From positions 1-61,127 of the forward strand of contig NZ_LMVC01000009.1 of NCBI RefSeq assembly GCF_001510655.1: a stretch of DNA of 61,127 bases. The letters run 5' to 3'. The stretch's first letter is position 1; every line of letters starts with the position of its first letter. Below are positions 19,277-31,181 of the stretch, piece by piece. The notes under the pieces are model-generated. The model worked only from the letters and a program-made list of their open reading frames with translations. It ran no database searches and was not told the origin of the DNA. The stretch comes from Fictibacillus sp. FJAT-27399. Lineage in GTDB: Bacteria; Bacillota; Bacilli; Bacillales; Fictibacillaceae. Position numbers and translations under genes: made by a program.

Positions 19277-19464
19277 AAAGGGTTGCGAGTAAAGGAGACA
19301 TCCTACCGGTAACGGTTCGCAACCTTTATTAATGGAACCAAAGCCGGACGGAACGCGCGATAATCATCGGCGTTCCCAAAAAGGCATGGCGGCCTCAAAA
19401 TCTCGAGAGACCGCTTAAGTGGGAGGAATATCCGCTAAACCACATAAGGGAGGAAATTTTTACA
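19277..19464 (+). ncRNA. Structured leader between rplK and rplA
   Basis: Three hairpins are visible: GGTTGCGA/TCGCAACC (19281-19324), GGAACGC/GCGTTCC near 19350-19377 and GCGG/CCGC near 19389-19415, before the rplA ribosome-binding site. L1 is known to repress its own mRNA by binding an rRNA-like site, so this leader is the natural place for it. The L1 site itself is not identified. The first hairpin is followed only by CTTTATT, so termination is doubtful. Confidence 0.5.
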
Positions 19465-20166
19465 ATGGCTAAAAAAGGAAAGAAATACCAAGAAGCGGCT
19501 AAATTAGTAGACCGCCAAAAATCTTATGAAGCTTCTGAAGCAATCGAGCTTGTTAAAAAGACTGCGACAGCTAAGTTTGATGAGTCTGTAGAAGTAGCAG
19601 TACGTCTTGGAGTAGATCCTAAGAAAGCGGACCAACAAGTTCGTGGCGCTGTAGTACTTCCGCACGGAACTGGCAAAACTCAACGTGTGCTAGTATTTGC
19701 TAAAGGCGAAAAAGCGAAAGAAGCAGAAGCTGCTGGAGCAGATTTCGTAGGCGATACTGACTACATCAACAAAATCCAACAAGGTTGGTTTGATTTTGAT
19801 GTAATCGTAGCAACACCAGACATGATGGCTGAAGTTGGCCGTCTTGGACGCGTATTAGGGCCAAAAGGTTTAATGCCTAACCCTAAAACTGGTACAGTTA
19901 CATTTGAAGTTGAAAAAGCGGTTAACGATATTAAAGCTGGTAAAGTAGAATATCGTGTAGATAAAGCTGGAAACATTCACGTGCCGATCGGTAAAGTTTC
20001 TTTCGACAACGACAAGTTGACTGAGAACCTTGGTACAATCATCGACACATTGCTTAAAGTGAAACCAGCTGCTGCGAAAGGGACTTATGTTCGTAACGTA
20101 GCAATCTCTTCTACAATGGGACCTGGAATCAAAATTAACCCATCTAACTTTTCTCTTAAAAAATAG
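19465..20166 (+). CDS. rplA: 50S ribosomal protein L1
   Basis: L1-stalk protein that guides deacylated tRNA out of the E site, and a translational repressor of its own operon. It has 233 residues; [15 protein letters not shown] is the signature. GGGAGG precedes the ATG. The rplJ promoter begins at the base after its stop codon. Confidence 0.97.
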   Translation: MAKKGKKYQEAAKLVDRQKSYEASEAIELVKKTATAKFDESVEVAVRLGVDPKKADQQVRGAVVLPHGTGKTQRVLVFAKGEKAKEAEAAGADFVGDTDYINKIQQGWFDFDVIVATPDMMAEVGRLGRVLGPKGLMPNPKTGTVTFEVEKAVNDIKAGKVEYRVDKAGNIHVPIGKVSFDNDKLTENLGTIIDTLLKVKPAAAKGTYVRNVAISSTMGPGIKINPSNFSLKK

Positions 20167-20195
20167 TTGACACACATTAATTAGACTGTTATAGT
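20167..20195 (+). promoter_or_regulatory. Sigma-A promoter of rplJ-rplL
   Basis: A perfect TTGACA (20167-20172), 17 bases and TATAGT (20190-20195). It drives the leader and L10/L12 genes separately from rplK-rplA. Confidence 0.88.
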
Positions 20196-20214
20196 TGTTA
20201 ATGTTGTAAATAAA

Positions 20215-20350
20215 TATCTATGTCATGCCGTAGACAGCGGGGGCTTAATGCTTAATTATCCTGCCGAGGTGTGTAGCACAGAATAAATCAATTATTGATT
20301 GCTTAATTTCTGACACTACGCCTTCATGTCTAACATGAAGGCTTTTCTTA
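20215..20350 (+). ncRNA. L10 (rplJ) leader with attenuator
   Basis: The segment GCCGTAGACAGCGGG with CCTGCCGAGG (about 20227-20270) matches the conserved L10(L12)4-binding fold of Firmicute rplJ leaders. GCCTTCATG/CATGAAGGC (20320-20342) followed by TTTTCTT is a clear terminator upstream of rplJ. Excess L10 complex should favour termination. Confidence 0.85.
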
Positions 20351-20397
20351 TGGCTACGGTATGAAGATGACTAGACTATTCTACAGGAGGTGTAAGG

Positions 20398-20898
20398 ATG
20401 AGCAGTATTCTTGAAACTAAGAAGCAATTGGTTTCTGATATCGCTGGACAATTGCGTGAGAGCAAATCAACAATTCTTGTTGACTATCGCGGTTTGACTG
20501 TAGCGGCAGTAACTGAGCTTCGTAAACAACTTCGTGATGCTGGGATCGAGTTTAAAGTATACAAAAACTCAATGGCTCGACGTGCAGCTGACGAAACTGG
20601 CTTATCTGAGCTTAATGAGCATTTGGTTGGTCCTACAGCGATTGCGTTCAGCAATGACGATGTAGTAGCTCCAGCTAAAATTCTTAACAACTTTGCTAAG
20701 GAAAATGATGCTCTTGAGATCAAAGCAGGTGTAATTGAAGGCCGTATCGCATCGGTTGAGGAAGTTAAAGCTCTTGCAGATCTTCCATCACGTGAAGGAC
20801 TTCTTTCTATGTTACTCAGCGTGCTTCAAGCGCCAATTCGCAACTTTGCGTTGGTTACTAAAGCAGTTGCTGAACAAAAGGAAGAACAAGGCGCATAA
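20398..20898 (+). CDS. rplJ: 50S ribosomal protein L10
   Basis: Base of the ribosomal stalk; its C-terminal helix binds L12 dimers. It has 166 residues with [19 protein letters not shown] near the start. AGGAGGTG lies six bases before the ATG. Expression is set by the leader at 20215-20350. Confidence 0.96.
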   Translation: MSSILETKKQLVSDIAGQLRESKSTILVDYRGLTVAAVTELRKQLRDAGIEFKVYKNSMARRAADETGLSELNEHLVGPTAIAFSNDDVVAPAKILNNFAKENDALEIKAGVIEGRIASVEEVKALADLPSREGLLSMLLSVLQAPIRNFALVTKAVAEQKEEQGA

Positions 20899-20950
20899 GC
20901 TTTGCGTTTTAACTGATTTATAGATTTAACTAACTAAGGAGGAAATTATA

Positions 20951-21313
20951 ATGTCTAAAGAAATCATTGAAAGCTTAAAAACTATGACAGTTTTAGAACT
21001 TAACGACCTAGTTAAGGCAATTGAAGAAGAGTTTGGTGTTACTGCTGCAGCTCCTGTAGCTGTAGCTGGTGGAGCTGCTGGTGCAGACGCTGCTGCTGAG
21101 CAAACTGAGTTTGATTTAGTTCTTACAAGCGCTGGCGCTTCTAAGATCAAAGTTATCAAAGTAGTTCGTGAGCTTACAGGCCTTGGTCTTAAAGAAGCTA
21201 AAGAACTAGTTGACGGCGCTCCAAGCAATGTTAAAGAAGGCATTGCTAAAGAAGAAGCTGAAGAAATGAAAGCTAAACTTGAAGAAGTTGGAGCTTCTGT
21301 AGAAGTTAAGTAA
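20951..21313 (+). CDS. rplL: 50S ribosomal protein L7/L12
   Basis: Multicopy stalk protein that recruits translational GTPases. It has 120 residues: an N-terminal dimer/L10-binding part, an alanine-rich hinge ([19 protein letters not shown]) and a C-terminal domain with [22 protein letters not shown] precedes the ATG. It is followed by a terminator. Confidence 0.97.
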   Translation: MSKEIIESLKTMTVLELNDLVKAIEEEFGVTAAAPVAVAGGAAGADAAAEQTEFDLVLTSAGASKIKVIKVVRELTGLGLKEAKELVDGAPSNVKEGIAKEEAEEMKAKLEEVGASVEVK

Positions 21314-21320
21314 TTTTAAA

Positions 21321-21356
21321 TCAAAAAGGGGTTCGCCAACAGGCGGACCTTTTTAT
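21321..21356 (+). terminator. Terminator after rplL
   Basis: GGTTCGCC-AACA-GGCGGACC with flanking A and T runs forms a strong intrinsic terminator. Confidence 0.88.
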
Positions 21357-21359
21357 TTG

Positions 21360-21588
21360 GAAGATAAGAAAGCATGAAAACTATGGAGCATTCGGCGAAG
21401 TATTGTCCAGCTCCATCGCCCAGGGCTGAAAACGTATTTCTTGTTTTCGGCATAAGTCCTCGGAGGACGAATTGAAAAACCACAATTCGTCTTAGGTCGC
21501 TTCACTCTTGCCCCTCAACACAAAAAGCGTGTTGCCGTGCATGAGTTCCAGCGCTTGTCGGACTTAAACAGGGCACTTGCGCTTATCT
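21360..21588 (+). repeat. Structured intergenic element, copy 3 (fullest)
   Basis: Shows all arms of the family: CTGAAAAC/GTTTTCGG, GTCCT-CGG-AGGAC, GACGAATTG/CAATTCGTC and AACAC-AAAAAGC-GTGTT (21517-21533). AAGTCC (21454-21459) can pair with GGACTT (21560-21565), and the sequence ends GGGCACTTGCGCTT. It fills the 330-base gap between rplL and rsmC. Confidence 0.72.
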
Positions 21589-21645
21589 TGAGTAATCTTG
21601 GTCATACTGATAACAGGAATTCCTTTTAAGGAAAGGAAGATGAAC

Positions 21646-22248
21646 ATGGGTGGTCATTATTATTCTGAGCGGCCGGACGTAAAGAGCGATCCGAAAAACT
21701 GGACGTTTACGCTTAGAAACCATGAGTTCAAATTCACATCTGATTCCGGTGTCTTTTCAAAAAAGGAAGTGGACTTCGGAAGCCGATTGCTGATTGAAGA
21801 ATTTGTATCTCCGGGAATTGAAGGAGATTATTTGGATGTTGGATGCGGCTATGGACCGATTGGACTCGCGATTGCTAAAGAAAATTCTGGCCGGCGTGTG
21901 CTGATGGTGGACATTAACGAGCGCGCCCTGGAATTGTCTGCGGAAAACGCGAAGAAAAACGGGATCTCCAACATCGAAGTGCGAAAAAGCAGCCTGTTTG
22001 AAAATGTTGCAGAAATGGGATTTGCGGCCATTCTTACAAATCCGCCCATCCGTGCAGGAAAAAAGGTTGTCCATCAGCTGTTTGAAGATTCGTATGATAA
22101 ATTGCAGACTGATGGGGAATTATGGATCGTCATTCAAAAGAAACAAGGTGCTCCATCTGCGATTGAAAAACTTCAGTCCGTATTTGCGGAAGTGGAGACT
22201 GTTTCAAAAAGTAAAGGGTACTATATTATTCGAGCGATAAAACGTTGA
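21646..22248 (+). CDS. rsmC: Class I SAM methyltransferase, RsmC-like (YbxB)
   Basis: 200 residues. LDVGCGYGPIGLA binds S-adenosylmethionine and TNPPIRAGKK is the catalytic NPP(Y)-type motif. By family it is a 16S rRNA guanine-N2 methyltransferase, but target specificity is not shown by sequence. ATG 21646 is six bases after AAGGAAG; ATG 21640 is possible. The conserved place between rplL and rpoB supports a ribosome role. Confidence 0.85.
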   Translation: MGGHYYSERPDVKSDPKNWTFTLRNHEFKFTSDSGVFSKKEVDFGSRLLIEEFVSPGIEGDYLDVGCGYGPIGLAIAKENSGRRVLMVDINERALELSAENAKKNGISNIEVRKSSLFENVAEMGFAAILTNPPIRAGKKVVHQLFEDSYDKLQTDGELWIVIQKKQGAPSAIEKLQSVFAEVETVSKSKGYYIIRAIKR

Positions 22249-22273
22249 CTCTGTATGGAGTCTATGCTAATAT
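22245..22273 (+). promoter_or_regulatory. Sigma-A promoter of rpoB-rpoC
   Basis: TTGACT (22245-22250), 17 bases, TAATAT (22268-22273), overlapping the rsmC stop. The roughly 230-base leader to rpoB has a hairpin TTCTGC/GCAGAA near 22300-22326 and an ACATTC/GAATGT inverted repeat near 22448-22465, role unknown. Confidence 0.7.
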
Positions 22274-22514
22274 TATAAAATGCCAATGAATTCACATTTT
22301 CTGCCCTTGTGTTCAAATGCAGAAAAAACCTCGATATTATAACCTTTTAAGGTATATCAAGAGAAGAATTTGGACAAAATTATATAATCTGTTGCTCGAT
22401 TGAAATTGTGGTTTTTATAAAAACCCTTTTTCTTTTTGTCTTTCTGACATTCAATAATAGAATGTTAGAGTATATAGGAACAAGAAAAAACGCTGGATTT
22501 GAGGGGTGAATCAG

Positions 22515-25500
22515 TTGACAGGTCAACTAGTTCAGTTTGGACGCCACCGCCAACGAAGAAGTTACGCAAGAATTAGCGAAGTGCTTGAATTACCGAACTT
22601 AATCGAAATTCAAACTGCTTCCTATCAATGGTTTCTTGATGAGGGACTGCGTGAAATGTTCCAGGACATTTCGCCGATTGAAGATTTCACTGGAAATCTC
22701 GTGCTAGAGTTTATTGACTATAGCCTCGGAGAGCCAAAGTATCCTGTGGAAGAATCAAAAGAGCGTGATGTAACTTATGCTGCGCCGCTTCGTGTAAAGG
22801 TGCGTCTCATTAATAAAGAGACTGGCGAAGTGAAAGAGCAAGAAGTATTTATGGGAGATTTCCCGTTAATGACAGATACAGGCACGTTTGTGATCAACGG
22901 TGCTGAACGTGTAATTGTTTCCCAGCTTGTTCGTTCACCAAGTGTCTATTACAGTGAAAAGATTGATAAAAACGGTAAAAGGGGTTTCACTGCCACTGTT
23001 ATACCAAACCGAGGTGCCTGGCTTGAGTTCGAAACAGACGCCAAAGATATAGTATATGTGCGCATTGACCGCACTAGGAAAATTCCTATTACCGTATTGC
23101 TTCGCGCATTAGGGTTTGGGTCTGATCAAGAAATCATCGACTTGCTTGGGGAAGATGAGTATTTAAGAAATACCCTTGATAAAGACAATACAGAAGGTAC
23201 GGAAAAAGCACTCCTAGAAATCTATGAGCGCCTTCGCCCCGGCGAACCTCCTACTGTTGATAACGCCAAGAGTTTGTTAGACTCACGCTTCTTTGATCCG
23301 AAGCGTTATGATCTTGCAAGTGTAGGACGTTATAAAATCAATAAAAAGCTTCATATTAAAAACCGCTTATTCAACCAAAAGCTGGCTGAAACCCTGGCTG
23401 ATCCAGAAACGGGCGAAGTGCTTGCTGAAGCAGGGACACTACTCGACCGCCGTACACTGGACAAGATACTTCCTTATCTTGAGAACGGCATTGGTTTCCG
23501 TCATGTGACTCCGGCAGGCGGGGTAGCTGAAGATCAGGATATTCCGCTTCAGTCTATTAACATTTATGCTCCGGATGATGCTGATGGAGAGCGCGTTATT
23601 AAAGTAATTGGCAATGCTTATGTTGAGAAATCAGTTAAGAACATTACGGTTTCTGACATCATTGCATCTATTAACTACTTCTTCAACTTGCTTCATAGTG
23701 TTGGTAATACAGATGATATTGACCACCTTGGAAACCGCCGCTTGCGCTCTGTGGGCGAGCTTCTCCAAAATCAGTTCCGCATCGGGTTGTCCCGTATGGA
23801 ACGTGTTGTTCGCGAACGTATGTCGATACAAGATACAAATGCGATTACACCACAGGCACTGATCAATATTCGCCCTGTTATTGCTGCGATCAAAGAGTTC
23901 TTCGGAAGCTCTCAGCTTTCTCAGTTTATGGACCAGACCAACCCACTTGCAGAACTTACGCATAAACGCCGTCTTTCAGCCCTAGGGCCCGGCGGACTTA
24001 CGCGTGAGCGCGCAGGGTTCGAAGTCCGTGACGTTCACTACTCCCACTATGGCCGTATGTGTCCGATTGAAACACCTGAGGGACCGAATATCGGTTTGAT
24101 CAACTCATTATCAAGCTATGCAAAAGTAAACGAGTACGGCTTTATTGAAACACCATATCGCCGTGTAGATCCTGAGACTGGTAAAGTAACAGGACGAATC
24201 GATTACCTGACAGCTGATGAAGAAGACAACTATGTGGTAGCACAGGCGAACTCCCTTCTTGGTGAAGACGGGGAATTCCTGAACGAAGACGTCATCGCAC
24301 GTTTCCGCGGTGAAAACACCATTGTCAGACGCGATCGCATCGACTATATGGACGTATCACCGAAACAGGTCGTATCCGCCGCTACAGCTTGTATTCCTTT
24401 CCTTGAAAATGATGACTCCAACCGTGCACTGATGGGTGCGAACATGCAGCGTCAAGCGGTTCCTCTAATGGTACCGGAAGCACCAGTCGTCGGAACAGGA
24501 ATGGAGCATGTGTCTGCAAAAGATTCTGGTGCGGCTGTTATCTGTAAATACGAAGGAATTGTTGAGAAGGTTACTGCGAAACAAGTTCAAGTACGCCGCA
24601 TTGAAACTATTGACGGGAAAGAAGTAGAAGGTCAGCTTGACCGCTACAACTGCCTTAAATTCATTCGTTCCAACCAAGGAACTTGCTATAACCAGCGTCC
24701 GATTGTCAGTAAAGGCGACCGTGTAGTTAAAGGAGAAATTCTTGCAGACGGACCATCCATGGAAAAAGGAGAACTCGCTCTTGGGCGAAACGTTCTTGTC
24801 GGCTTCATGACATGGGAAGGCTATAACTATGAAGATGCGGTCATCATGAGCGAACGACTGGTAAAAGATGATGTATACACATCCATCCATATTGAAGAAT
24901 ATGAATCAGAAGCCCGTGATACGAAATTAGGTCCGGAAGAGATTACAAGAGATATCCCGAACGTAGGGGAAGAAGCTCTTCGCAATCTGGATGACCGTGG
25001 AATTATTCGTATCGGTGCGGAAGTGAAAGATGGAGACATCCTCGTGGGTAAAGTTACACCTAAAGGGGTTACTGAACTTACAGCTGAAGAACGCCTTCTT
25101 CACGCGATCTTTGGTGAAAAAGCGCGTGAAGTCCGTGATACATCACTTCGTGTGCCTCACGGCGGAGATGGAATCATTCTGGATGTTAAAGTATTTAACC
25201 GTGAAGACGGCGACGAGCTTCCTCCAGGAGTGAATCAGCTGGTGCGTGCTTATATCGTACAGAAGCGTAAGATCCACGAAGGAGATAAGATGGCGGGCCG
25301 CCACGGAAATAAAGGTGTAATCTCCCGCATCATGCCGGAAGAAGATATGCCGTTCCTTCCAGATGGAACACCTATTGATATCATGTTGAACCCTCTGGGT
25401 GTACCTTCCCGTATGAACATCGGCCAGGTGCTTGAGCTTCACCTTGGTATGGCTGCAAGACAGCTTGGCGTTCACATGGCAACACCGGTATTTGACGGTG

Positions 25501-26057
25501 CACGTGAAGAAGATGTTTGGGCAACCATTGAAGAAGCGGGAATGGCCCGAGATGGTAAAACCGTTCTTTATGACGGAAGAACTGGAGTTCCGTTTGACAA
25601 CCGTGTTTCAGTTGGTGTCATGTACATGATCAAACTGGCTCACATGGTCGATGACAAACTTCACGCACGTTCTACTGGACCATACTCCCTTGTTACCCAG
25701 CAGCCGCTCGGCGGTAAGGCACAGTTTGGTGGACAGCGTTTCGGTGAGATGGAGGTTTGGGCACTCGAAGCATATGGTGCTGCTTATACTCTTCAAGAAA
25801 TTCTCACCGTCAAATCCGATGATGTTGTGGGCCGTGTGAAAACATACGAAGCCATCGTCAAGGGTGAGAACGTACCAGAACCTGGAGTTCCTGAATCATT
25901 CAAAGTATTGATCAAAGAGCTTCAATCACTCGGAATGGACGTTAAGATCATGTCCGGTGACGATAAGGAAATTGAAATGCGCGAGCTTGATGATGAAGAA
26001 GATCAAGCAAATGAAAAGCTTAATTTAAATCTTGAATCTTACACTGTAAGTGAATAA
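22515..26057 (+). CDS. rpoB: RNA polymerase subunit beta
   Basis: 1180 residues. The rifampicin pocket (about 462-490: [32 protein letters not shown]) has the wild-type residues, so no classic resistance change is seen. Later conserved blocks include [19 protein letters not shown] and the [13 protein letters not shown] catalytic-centre region. TTG 22515 (MTGQLVQFG) follows GAGGGGTG and matches the TTG start of Bacillus subtilis; GTG 22506 overlaps the ribosome-binding site. Confidence 0.98.
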   Translation: MTGQLVQFGRHRQRRSYARISEVLELPNLIEIQTASYQWFLDEGLREMFQDISPIEDFTGNLVLEFIDYSLGEPKYPVEESKERDVTYAAPLRVKVRLINKETGEVKEQEVFMGDFPLMTDTGTFVINGAERVIVSQLVRSPSVYYSEKIDKNGKRGFTATVIPNRGAWLEFETDAKDIVYVRIDRTRKIPITVLLRALGFGSDQEIIDLLGEDEYLRNTLDKDNTEGTEKALLEIYERLRPGEPPTVDNAKSLLDSRFFDPKRYDLASVGRYKINKKLHIKNRLFNQKLAETLADPETGEVLAEAGTLLDRRTLDKILPYLENGIGFRHVTPAGGVAEDQDIPLQSINIYAPDDADGERVIKVIGNAYVEKSVKNITVSDIIASINYFFNLLHSVGNTDDIDHLGNRRLRSVGELLQNQFRIGLSRMERVVRERMSIQDTNAITPQALINIRPVIAAIKEFFGSSQLSQFMDQTNPLAELTHKRRLSALGPGGLTRERAGFEVRDVHYSHYGRMCPIETPEGPNIGLINSLSSYAKVNEYGFIETPYRRVDPETGKVTGRIDYLTADEEDNYVVAQANSLLGEDGEFLNEDVIARFRGENTIVRRDRIDYMDVSPKQVVSAATACIPFLENDDSNRALMGANMQRQAVPLMVPEAPVVGTGMEHVSAKDSGAAVICKYEGIVEKVTAKQVQVRRIETIDGKEVEGQLDRYNCLKFIRSNQGTCYNQRPIVSKGDRVVKGEILADGPSMEKGELALGRNVLVGFMTWEGYNYEDAVIMSERLVKDDVYTSIHIEEYESEARDTKLGPEEITRDIPNVGEEALRNLDDRGIIRIGAEVKDGDILVGKVTPKGVTELTAEERLLHAIFGEKAREVRDTSLRVPHGGDGIILDVKVFNREDGDELPPGVNQLVRAYIVQKRKIHEGDKMAGRHGNKGVISRIMPEEDMPFLPDGTPIDIMLNPLGVPSRMNIGQVLELHLGMAARQLGVHMATPVFDGAREEDVWATIEEAGMARDGKTVLYDGRTGVPFDNRVSVGVMYMIKLAHMVDDKLHARSTGPYSLVTQQPLGGKAQFGGQRFGEMEVWALEAYGAAYTLQEILTVKSDDVVGRVKTYEAIVKGENVPEPGVPESFKVLIKELQSLGMDVKIMSGDDKEIEMRELDDEEDQANEKLNLNLESYTVSE

Positions 26058-26087
26058 AAACAGGATATCATAAGGGAGGTTTGCTCC

Positions 26088-29000
26088 TTGATAGACGTAA
26101 ACAATTTTGAGTATATGAAAATAGGCCTCGCTTCTCCTGATAAGATCCGTTCTTGGTCAAGAGGAGAAGTGAAAAAACCAGAAACGATCAACTATCGTAC
26201 ACTTAAGCCTGAAAAAGACGGTTTGTTCTGTGAACGTATTTTCGGACCTCAAAAGGACTGGGAATGCCATTGCGGAAAATACAAACGTGTCCGCTATAAA
26301 GGTGTCGTATGTGATCGCTGTGGCGTAGAAGTAACTCGTGCTAAAGTTCGACGTGACCGTATGGGTCACATCGAACTTGCTGCACCTGTTTCGCACATTT
26401 GGTATTTCAAAGGAATACCAAGCCGTATGGGTCTTGTACTCGATATGTCTCCAAGAGCACTGGAAGAAGTTATTTACTTTGCATCTTACGTGGTGACAGA
26501 TACGGGTGAAACGCCGCTGGAGAAAAAGCAGCTGCTTTCTGAAAAAGAATACCGTTCATACCGTGAAAAATACGGTCAAGGGTTTACTGCACAAATGGGC
26601 GCAGAAGCCATCAGACGCCTTCTTGAAGACATCGACCTTGTAAAAGAAGTCGATCAGCTGAAAGAAGAGCTGAAAACTGCACAGGGACAGCGTCGTACCC
26701 GTGCAATCAAGCGTCTTGAAGTGCTTGAAGCGTTCCGTCATTCCGGCAACGAACCGTTCTGGATGATCCTGGATGTTCTTCCTGTTATTCCGCCTGAGCT
26801 TCGCCCAATGGTGCAGCTTGACGGAGGACGTTTTGCAACATCTGACTTGAATGACTTGTACCGCCGTGTTATTAACCGTAATAACCGTTTGAAGCGTCTT
26901 TTGGATTTAGGTGCGCCGAATATCATCGTACAGAATGAAAAACGTATGCTTCAAGAAGCGGTAGATGCTCTAATCGACAACGGACGACGCGGCCGTCCTG
27001 TAACAGGTCCTGGTAACCGTCCGCTAAAATCACTATCCCATATGTTAAAAGGGAAACAAGGCCGTTTCCGTCAAAACCTTCTTGGTAAGCGTGTTGACTA
27101 CTCTGGCCGTTCCGTTATCGTAGTAGGTCCTCACCTTAAGATGTACCAATGCGGTCTTCCTAAGGAAATGGCACTTGAGCTCTTCAAGCCTTTCGTTATG
27201 AAAGAGCTTGTTGCCAAAGGTCTTGCTCATAACATTAAGAGCGCGAAACGCAAGGTTGAACGTGTTCAGGCGGAAGTATGGGATGTTCTTGAAGATGTAA
27301 TCAGAGAGCATCCGGTATTGCTGAACCGTGCCCCGACTCTTCACAGACTAGGGATCCAGGCGTTCGAACCTACACTGGTTGAAGGACGCGCTATCCGTCT
27401 TCACCCACTCGTATGTACAGCTTACAACGCTGACTTTGATGGTGACCAAATGGCGGTTCACGTACCTTTATCAGCTGAAGCACAAGCTGAGGCACGCATT
27501 CTTATGCTGGCTGCACAAAACATCTTGAACCCGAAAGATGGTAAACCGGTTGTTACACCATCTCAGGATATGGTACTGGGTAACTACTACCTTACGATGG
27601 AGCGTGCAGGTGCGATTGGTGAAGGGTCTGTGTTTAAAGATGCGAACGAAGCAATCGTTGCGTACGAAAATGGCTATGTCCATCTTCATACCCGTATTGC
27701 TGTTCCGGTATCCACTTTAAACAAGCCTTCATTTAAAGAACACCAGCAAAATATGATGTTAATGACGACTGTCGGAAAACTTCTATTTAACGAGATTCTT
27801 CCTGAGTCATTCCCATACATCAACGAGCCAACAACAGCTAACCTGCAAATTGAAACGCCTGAGAAGTATTTCCTTCCTCAAGCTGCGAACATCAAAGAAG
27901 TAATCGCTAAGCATGATGAAGTAGAGCCGTTTAAAAAAGGAATTCTCGGTAAAATCATTGCAGAAGTGTTCAAACGATTCAAAATTACTGAAACATCCAA
28001 GATGCTTGACCGCATGAAAGAGCTTGGATTCAAATATTCAACAAAAGCAGGGATTACCGTTGGTGTTTCTGACATCGTCGTATTGCCTGAGAAACAAGTC
28101 ATCCTATCCGCAGCTGAAGAAAAAGTTACTACGGTAACGAAACAGTTCCGCCGCGGTCTGATTACAGAAGACGAGCGTTATGAGCGCGTCATCAACATCT
28201 GGAGCAAGGCGAAGGATGAGATTCAGCAAAAACTAATGCTTACCCTTGATAAGAGAAACCCAATCTTCATGATGAGTGACTCTGGTGCCCGTGGTAACGC
28301 ATCTAACTTTACACAGCTTGCCGGTATGCGTGGTCTCATGGCCAACCCGGCTGGTAAAATCATCGAATTGCCGATCAAGTCCAGTTTCCGTGAAGGTCTG
28401 ACGGTACTCGAATACTTTATCTCTACACATGGTGCGCGTAAAGGTCTTGCCGATACAGCACTTAAAACAGCTGACTCAGGTTACTTGACTCGCCGTCTTG
28501 TAGACGTAGCTCAGGACGTTATCGTCCGTGAAGATGACTGTGGAACGGACCGTGGTCTAACAGTTGCGGCTATTAAAGAAGGCAATGAAGTAATCGAGAA
28601 CCTATACGAGCGTTTAGTCGGGCGTACAGTGTTCAGAACAGTGTACCACCCGGAAACAAACGAGGTTCTTGTCAGCAAAAACGAGCAAATTACGGAAGAT
28701 TCAGCAGCAGCAGTAGTTGATGCAGGAATTGAAGAAGTAACGCTTCGTTCAGTATTTACTTGTGATACCCGTCATGGTGTTTGTAAAAAATGTTACGGAC
28801 GCAACCTGGCAACAGGATCTGATGTTGAAGTCGGTGAAGCTGTCGGTATCATCGCTGCCCAATCAATCGGGGAGCCAGGAACACAGCTTACAATGCGTAC
28901 CTTCCATACAGGCGGGGTAGCAGGAGACGATATCACTCAAGGTTTACCGCGTATCCAGGAGTTGTTTGAAGCACGTAACCCGAAAGGTCAGGCGCTAATC

Positions 29001-29714
29001 TCTGAGCTTGAAGGTACAGTGATCAATATTAATGAGTCTAAAGAGAAGCGTGAAATCCTTGTTCAAGGTGAGATTGAAACTAGATCTTACACTGTGCCAT
29101 ACGGCGCCCGCATTAAAGTTGCAGAAGGCGATGCTGTGGTTGCAGGGCAAGTTCTTACTGAAGGTTCAATCGACCCGAAAGAATTGATCAAAGTTAAAGG
29201 TGCAGAAGGCGTTCAAGAATACTTGCTGCGTGAAGTTCAAAAAGTATACCGTATGCAAGGGGTAGAAATTGGCGACAAACACGTAGAGGTAATGGTTCGC
29301 CAGATGCTTCGTAAAGTCCGTATCATTGATGCCGGCCACACTGATGTTCTGCCAGGCGCATTGATGGATATTCACGCCTTTACCGATGTGAACAGAAAGG
29401 TTCTTCTTCAAGGCGGCATTCCTGCTACAGGACGCCCTGTATTGCTTGGTATTACCAAAGCATCTCTTGAAACTGAATCGTTCTTGTCTGCAGCATCCTT
29501 CCAGGAAACAACACGTGTCCTGACAGATGCAGCAATCAAAGGTAAACGTGATGAATTGCTCGGATTGAAAGAGAACGTAATCATCGGTAAGCTGATCCCG
29601 GCTGGTACTGGAATGTCCCTTTACAGAAATGTAGGAATGGATTCTCCTGTATCAACAGAAGAAAGTGAAACTGCTGATGATCACGAAGCAACAGAGCTAG
29701 TCTCACAAGATTAA
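26088..29714 (+). CDS. rpoC: RNA polymerase subunit beta'
   Basis: 1208 residues. The N-terminal zinc finger [20 protein letters not shown], the catalytic NADFDGD at 447-453, the second zinc cluster around [14 protein letters not shown] and the trigger-loop/bridge region [17 protein letters not shown] are all present. TTG start 26088 after GGGAGG; 30 bases separate it from rpoB. Confidence 0.98.
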   Translation: MIDVNNFEYMKIGLASPDKIRSWSRGEVKKPETINYRTLKPEKDGLFCERIFGPQKDWECHCGKYKRVRYKGVVCDRCGVEVTRAKVRRDRMGHIELAAPVSHIWYFKGIPSRMGLVLDMSPRALEEVIYFASYVVTDTGETPLEKKQLLSEKEYRSYREKYGQGFTAQMGAEAIRRLLEDIDLVKEVDQLKEELKTAQGQRRTRAIKRLEVLEAFRHSGNEPFWMILDVLPVIPPELRPMVQLDGGRFATSDLNDLYRRVINRNNRLKRLLDLGAPNIIVQNEKRMLQEAVDALIDNGRRGRPVTGPGNRPLKSLSHMLKGKQGRFRQNLLGKRVDYSGRSVIVVGPHLKMYQCGLPKEMALELFKPFVMKELVAKGLAHNIKSAKRKVERVQAEVWDVLEDVIREHPVLLNRAPTLHRLGIQAFEPTLVEGRAIRLHPLVCTAYNADFDGDQMAVHVPLSAEAQAEARILMLAAQNILNPKDGKPVVTPSQDMVLGNYYLTMERAGAIGEGSVFKDANEAIVAYENGYVHLHTRIAVPVSTLNKPSFKEHQQNMMLMTTVGKLLFNEILPESFPYINEPTTANLQIETPEKYFLPQAANIKEVIAKHDEVEPFKKGILGKIIAEVFKRFKITETSKMLDRMKELGFKYSTKAGITVGVSDIVVLPEKQVILSAAEEKVTTVTKQFRRGLITEDERYERVINIWSKAKDEIQQKLMLTLDKRNPIFMMSDSGARGNASNFTQLAGMRGLMANPAGKIIELPIKSSFREGLTVLEYFISTHGARKGLADTALKTADSGYLTRRLVDVAQDVIVREDDCGTDRGLTVAAIKEGNEVIENLYERLVGRTVFRTVYHPETNEVLVSKNEQITEDSAAAVVDAGIEEVTLRSVFTCDTRHGVCKKCYGRNLATGSDVEVGEAVGIIAAQSIGEPGTQLTMRTFHTGGVAGDDITQGLPRIQELFEARNPKGQALISELEGTVININESKEKREILVQGEIETRSYTVPYGARIKVAEGDAVVAGQVLTEGSIDPKELIKVKGAEGVQEYLLREVQKVYRMQGVEIGDKHVEVMVRQMLRKVRIIDAGHTDVLPGALMDIHAFTDVNRKVLLQGGIPATGRPVLLGITKASLETESFLSAASFQETTRVLTDAAIKGKRDELLGLKENVIIGKLIPAGTGMSLYRNVGMDSPVSTEESETADDHEATELVSQD

Positions 29715-29725
29715 TAAGAGAAGTG

Positions 29726-29755
29726 TTGACATTGGGAGCACAACAGTGATATTAT
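29726..29755 (+). promoter_or_regulatory. Promoter of rplGB-str operon with inverted repeat
   Basis: TTGACA (29726-29731), 18 bases, TATTAT (29750-29755). GGAGCAC at about 29735 and GTGCTCC at about 29762 form an inverted repeat that brackets the -10 box and likely start point, possibly an operator or an early mRNA hairpin. Confidence 0.75.
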
Positions 29756-29797
29756 ATCTGAGTGCTCCTAAGAATTGTTACTTTGGAGGATATAACG

Positions 29798-30046
29798 ATG
29801 TCTTATGAAAAAGTGACACAGGCTTCTGATTTTATCGTAGGAACTAAGCAAACCATTAAGGCTTTGCAAAACGGGGAAGTTAAAGAGCTCGTCGTTGCCG
29901 ATGATGCTGACCCTCGTGTAACCGGTAAAGTATTACAGATTGCACAGGAAAGACTTGTCCCGATTACGAGAGTCGATTCCATGAAAAAGCTTGGCAAAGC
30001 TTGCGGAATTGATGTTGGAGCCGCAACTGTTGCGATAAAAGGATAA
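29798..30046 (+). CDS. rplGB: L7Ae-family RNA-binding protein (YbxF)
   Basis: 82 residues with the L7Ae/L30e fold ([32 protein letters not shown]), which binds kink-turn RNA. The Bacillus subtilis counterpart binds K-turns in vitro and is linked to ribosomes; its exact role is uncertain. ATG 29798 follows TGGAGG. It heads the str operon ahead of rpsL. Confidence 0.92.
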   Translation: MSYEKVTQASDFIVGTKQTIKALQNGEVKELVVADDADPRVTGKVLQIAQERLVPITRVDSMKKLGKACGIDVGAATVAIKG

Positions 30047-30053
30047 AATAAAT

Positions 30054-30091
30054 GTTTTTGCGACGTCACCCGCGTGGCCTCTCGCAAAAAC
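30054..30091 (+). promoter_or_regulatory. Hairpin in rplGB-rpsL gap
   Basis: GTTTTTGCGA and TCGCAAAAAC pair perfectly over ten bases around an 18-base GC-rich loop. It is followed by TTTCTTTTG, so it could attenuate transcription into rpsL or be a processing site. Confidence 0.55.
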
Positions 30092-30144
30092 TTTCTTTTG
30101 TCCAAAGATGAACCACCTGGTTCAGTGGTCTTAGAAAAACGTAA

Positions 30145-30585
<441 letters not shown>

Positions 30586-30630
30586 GCTTTTAAATAATGC
30601 GTAAATAAATAGGAGAAAGGAGGGGACACA

Positions 30631-31101
30631 ATGCCTCGTAAAGGACCTGTATCTCGTCGTGATGTGTTGCCTGATCCAATTTACAAGTCTAAACTTGTAA
30701 CTCGTCTAATCAACAAAATTATGATTGACGGTAAAAGAGGAGTAGCACAAACCATTCTTTATAATGCATTTGACATTATCAAAGAACGTACAAACACAGA
30801 ACCTATGGAAGTATTCGAACAAGCTCTTAAGAACATCATGCCTGTACTTGAAGTTCGTGCCCGCCGTGTTGGTGGAGCTAACTACCAAGTTCCAGTTGAA
30901 GTTCGCCCTGAGCGCCGTACGACTCTAGGACTTCGCTGGTTAACAAACTACGCTCGTCTTCGTGGGGAAAAGACAATGGAAGAACGTCTTGCTAACGAAA
31001 TCATGGATGCTGCTAACAATGCTGGAGCATCAGTGAAGAAGCGTGAAGATATGCACAAAATGGCAGAAGCGAACAAAGCGTTTGCTCACTACCGCTGGTA
31101 A
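30631..31101 (+). CDS. rpsG: 30S ribosomal protein S7
   Basis: Head assembly protein of the small subunit that contacts mRNA and tRNA in the E site. It has 156 residues; [17 protein letters not shown] and [14 protein letters not shown] are typical. GAAAGGAGGGG precedes the ATG. A ten-pair hairpin lies in the gap to fusA. Confidence 0.97.
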   Translation: MPRKGPVSRRDVLPDPIYKSKLVTRLINKIMIDGKRGVAQTILYNAFDIIKERTNTEPMEVFEQALKNIMPVLEVRARRVGGANYQVPVEVRPERRTTLGLRWLTNYARLRGEKTMEERLANEIMDAANNAGASVKKREDMHKMAEANKAFAHYRW

Positions 31102-31108
31102 AAATACA

Positions 31109-31132
31109 AGAGACAGTTTCTTAACTGTCTCT
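31109..31132 (+). promoter_or_regulatory. Hairpin between rpsG and fusA
   Basis: AGAGACAGTT-TCTT-AACTGTCTCT, ten pairs and a four-base loop, without a T run. It is more likely an mRNA processing or stability element than a terminator. Confidence 0.6.
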
Positions 31133-31181
31133 ATCACACTATAAAAAATCATTTTCCTATGTATAGGAAGGAGAGAAATTC

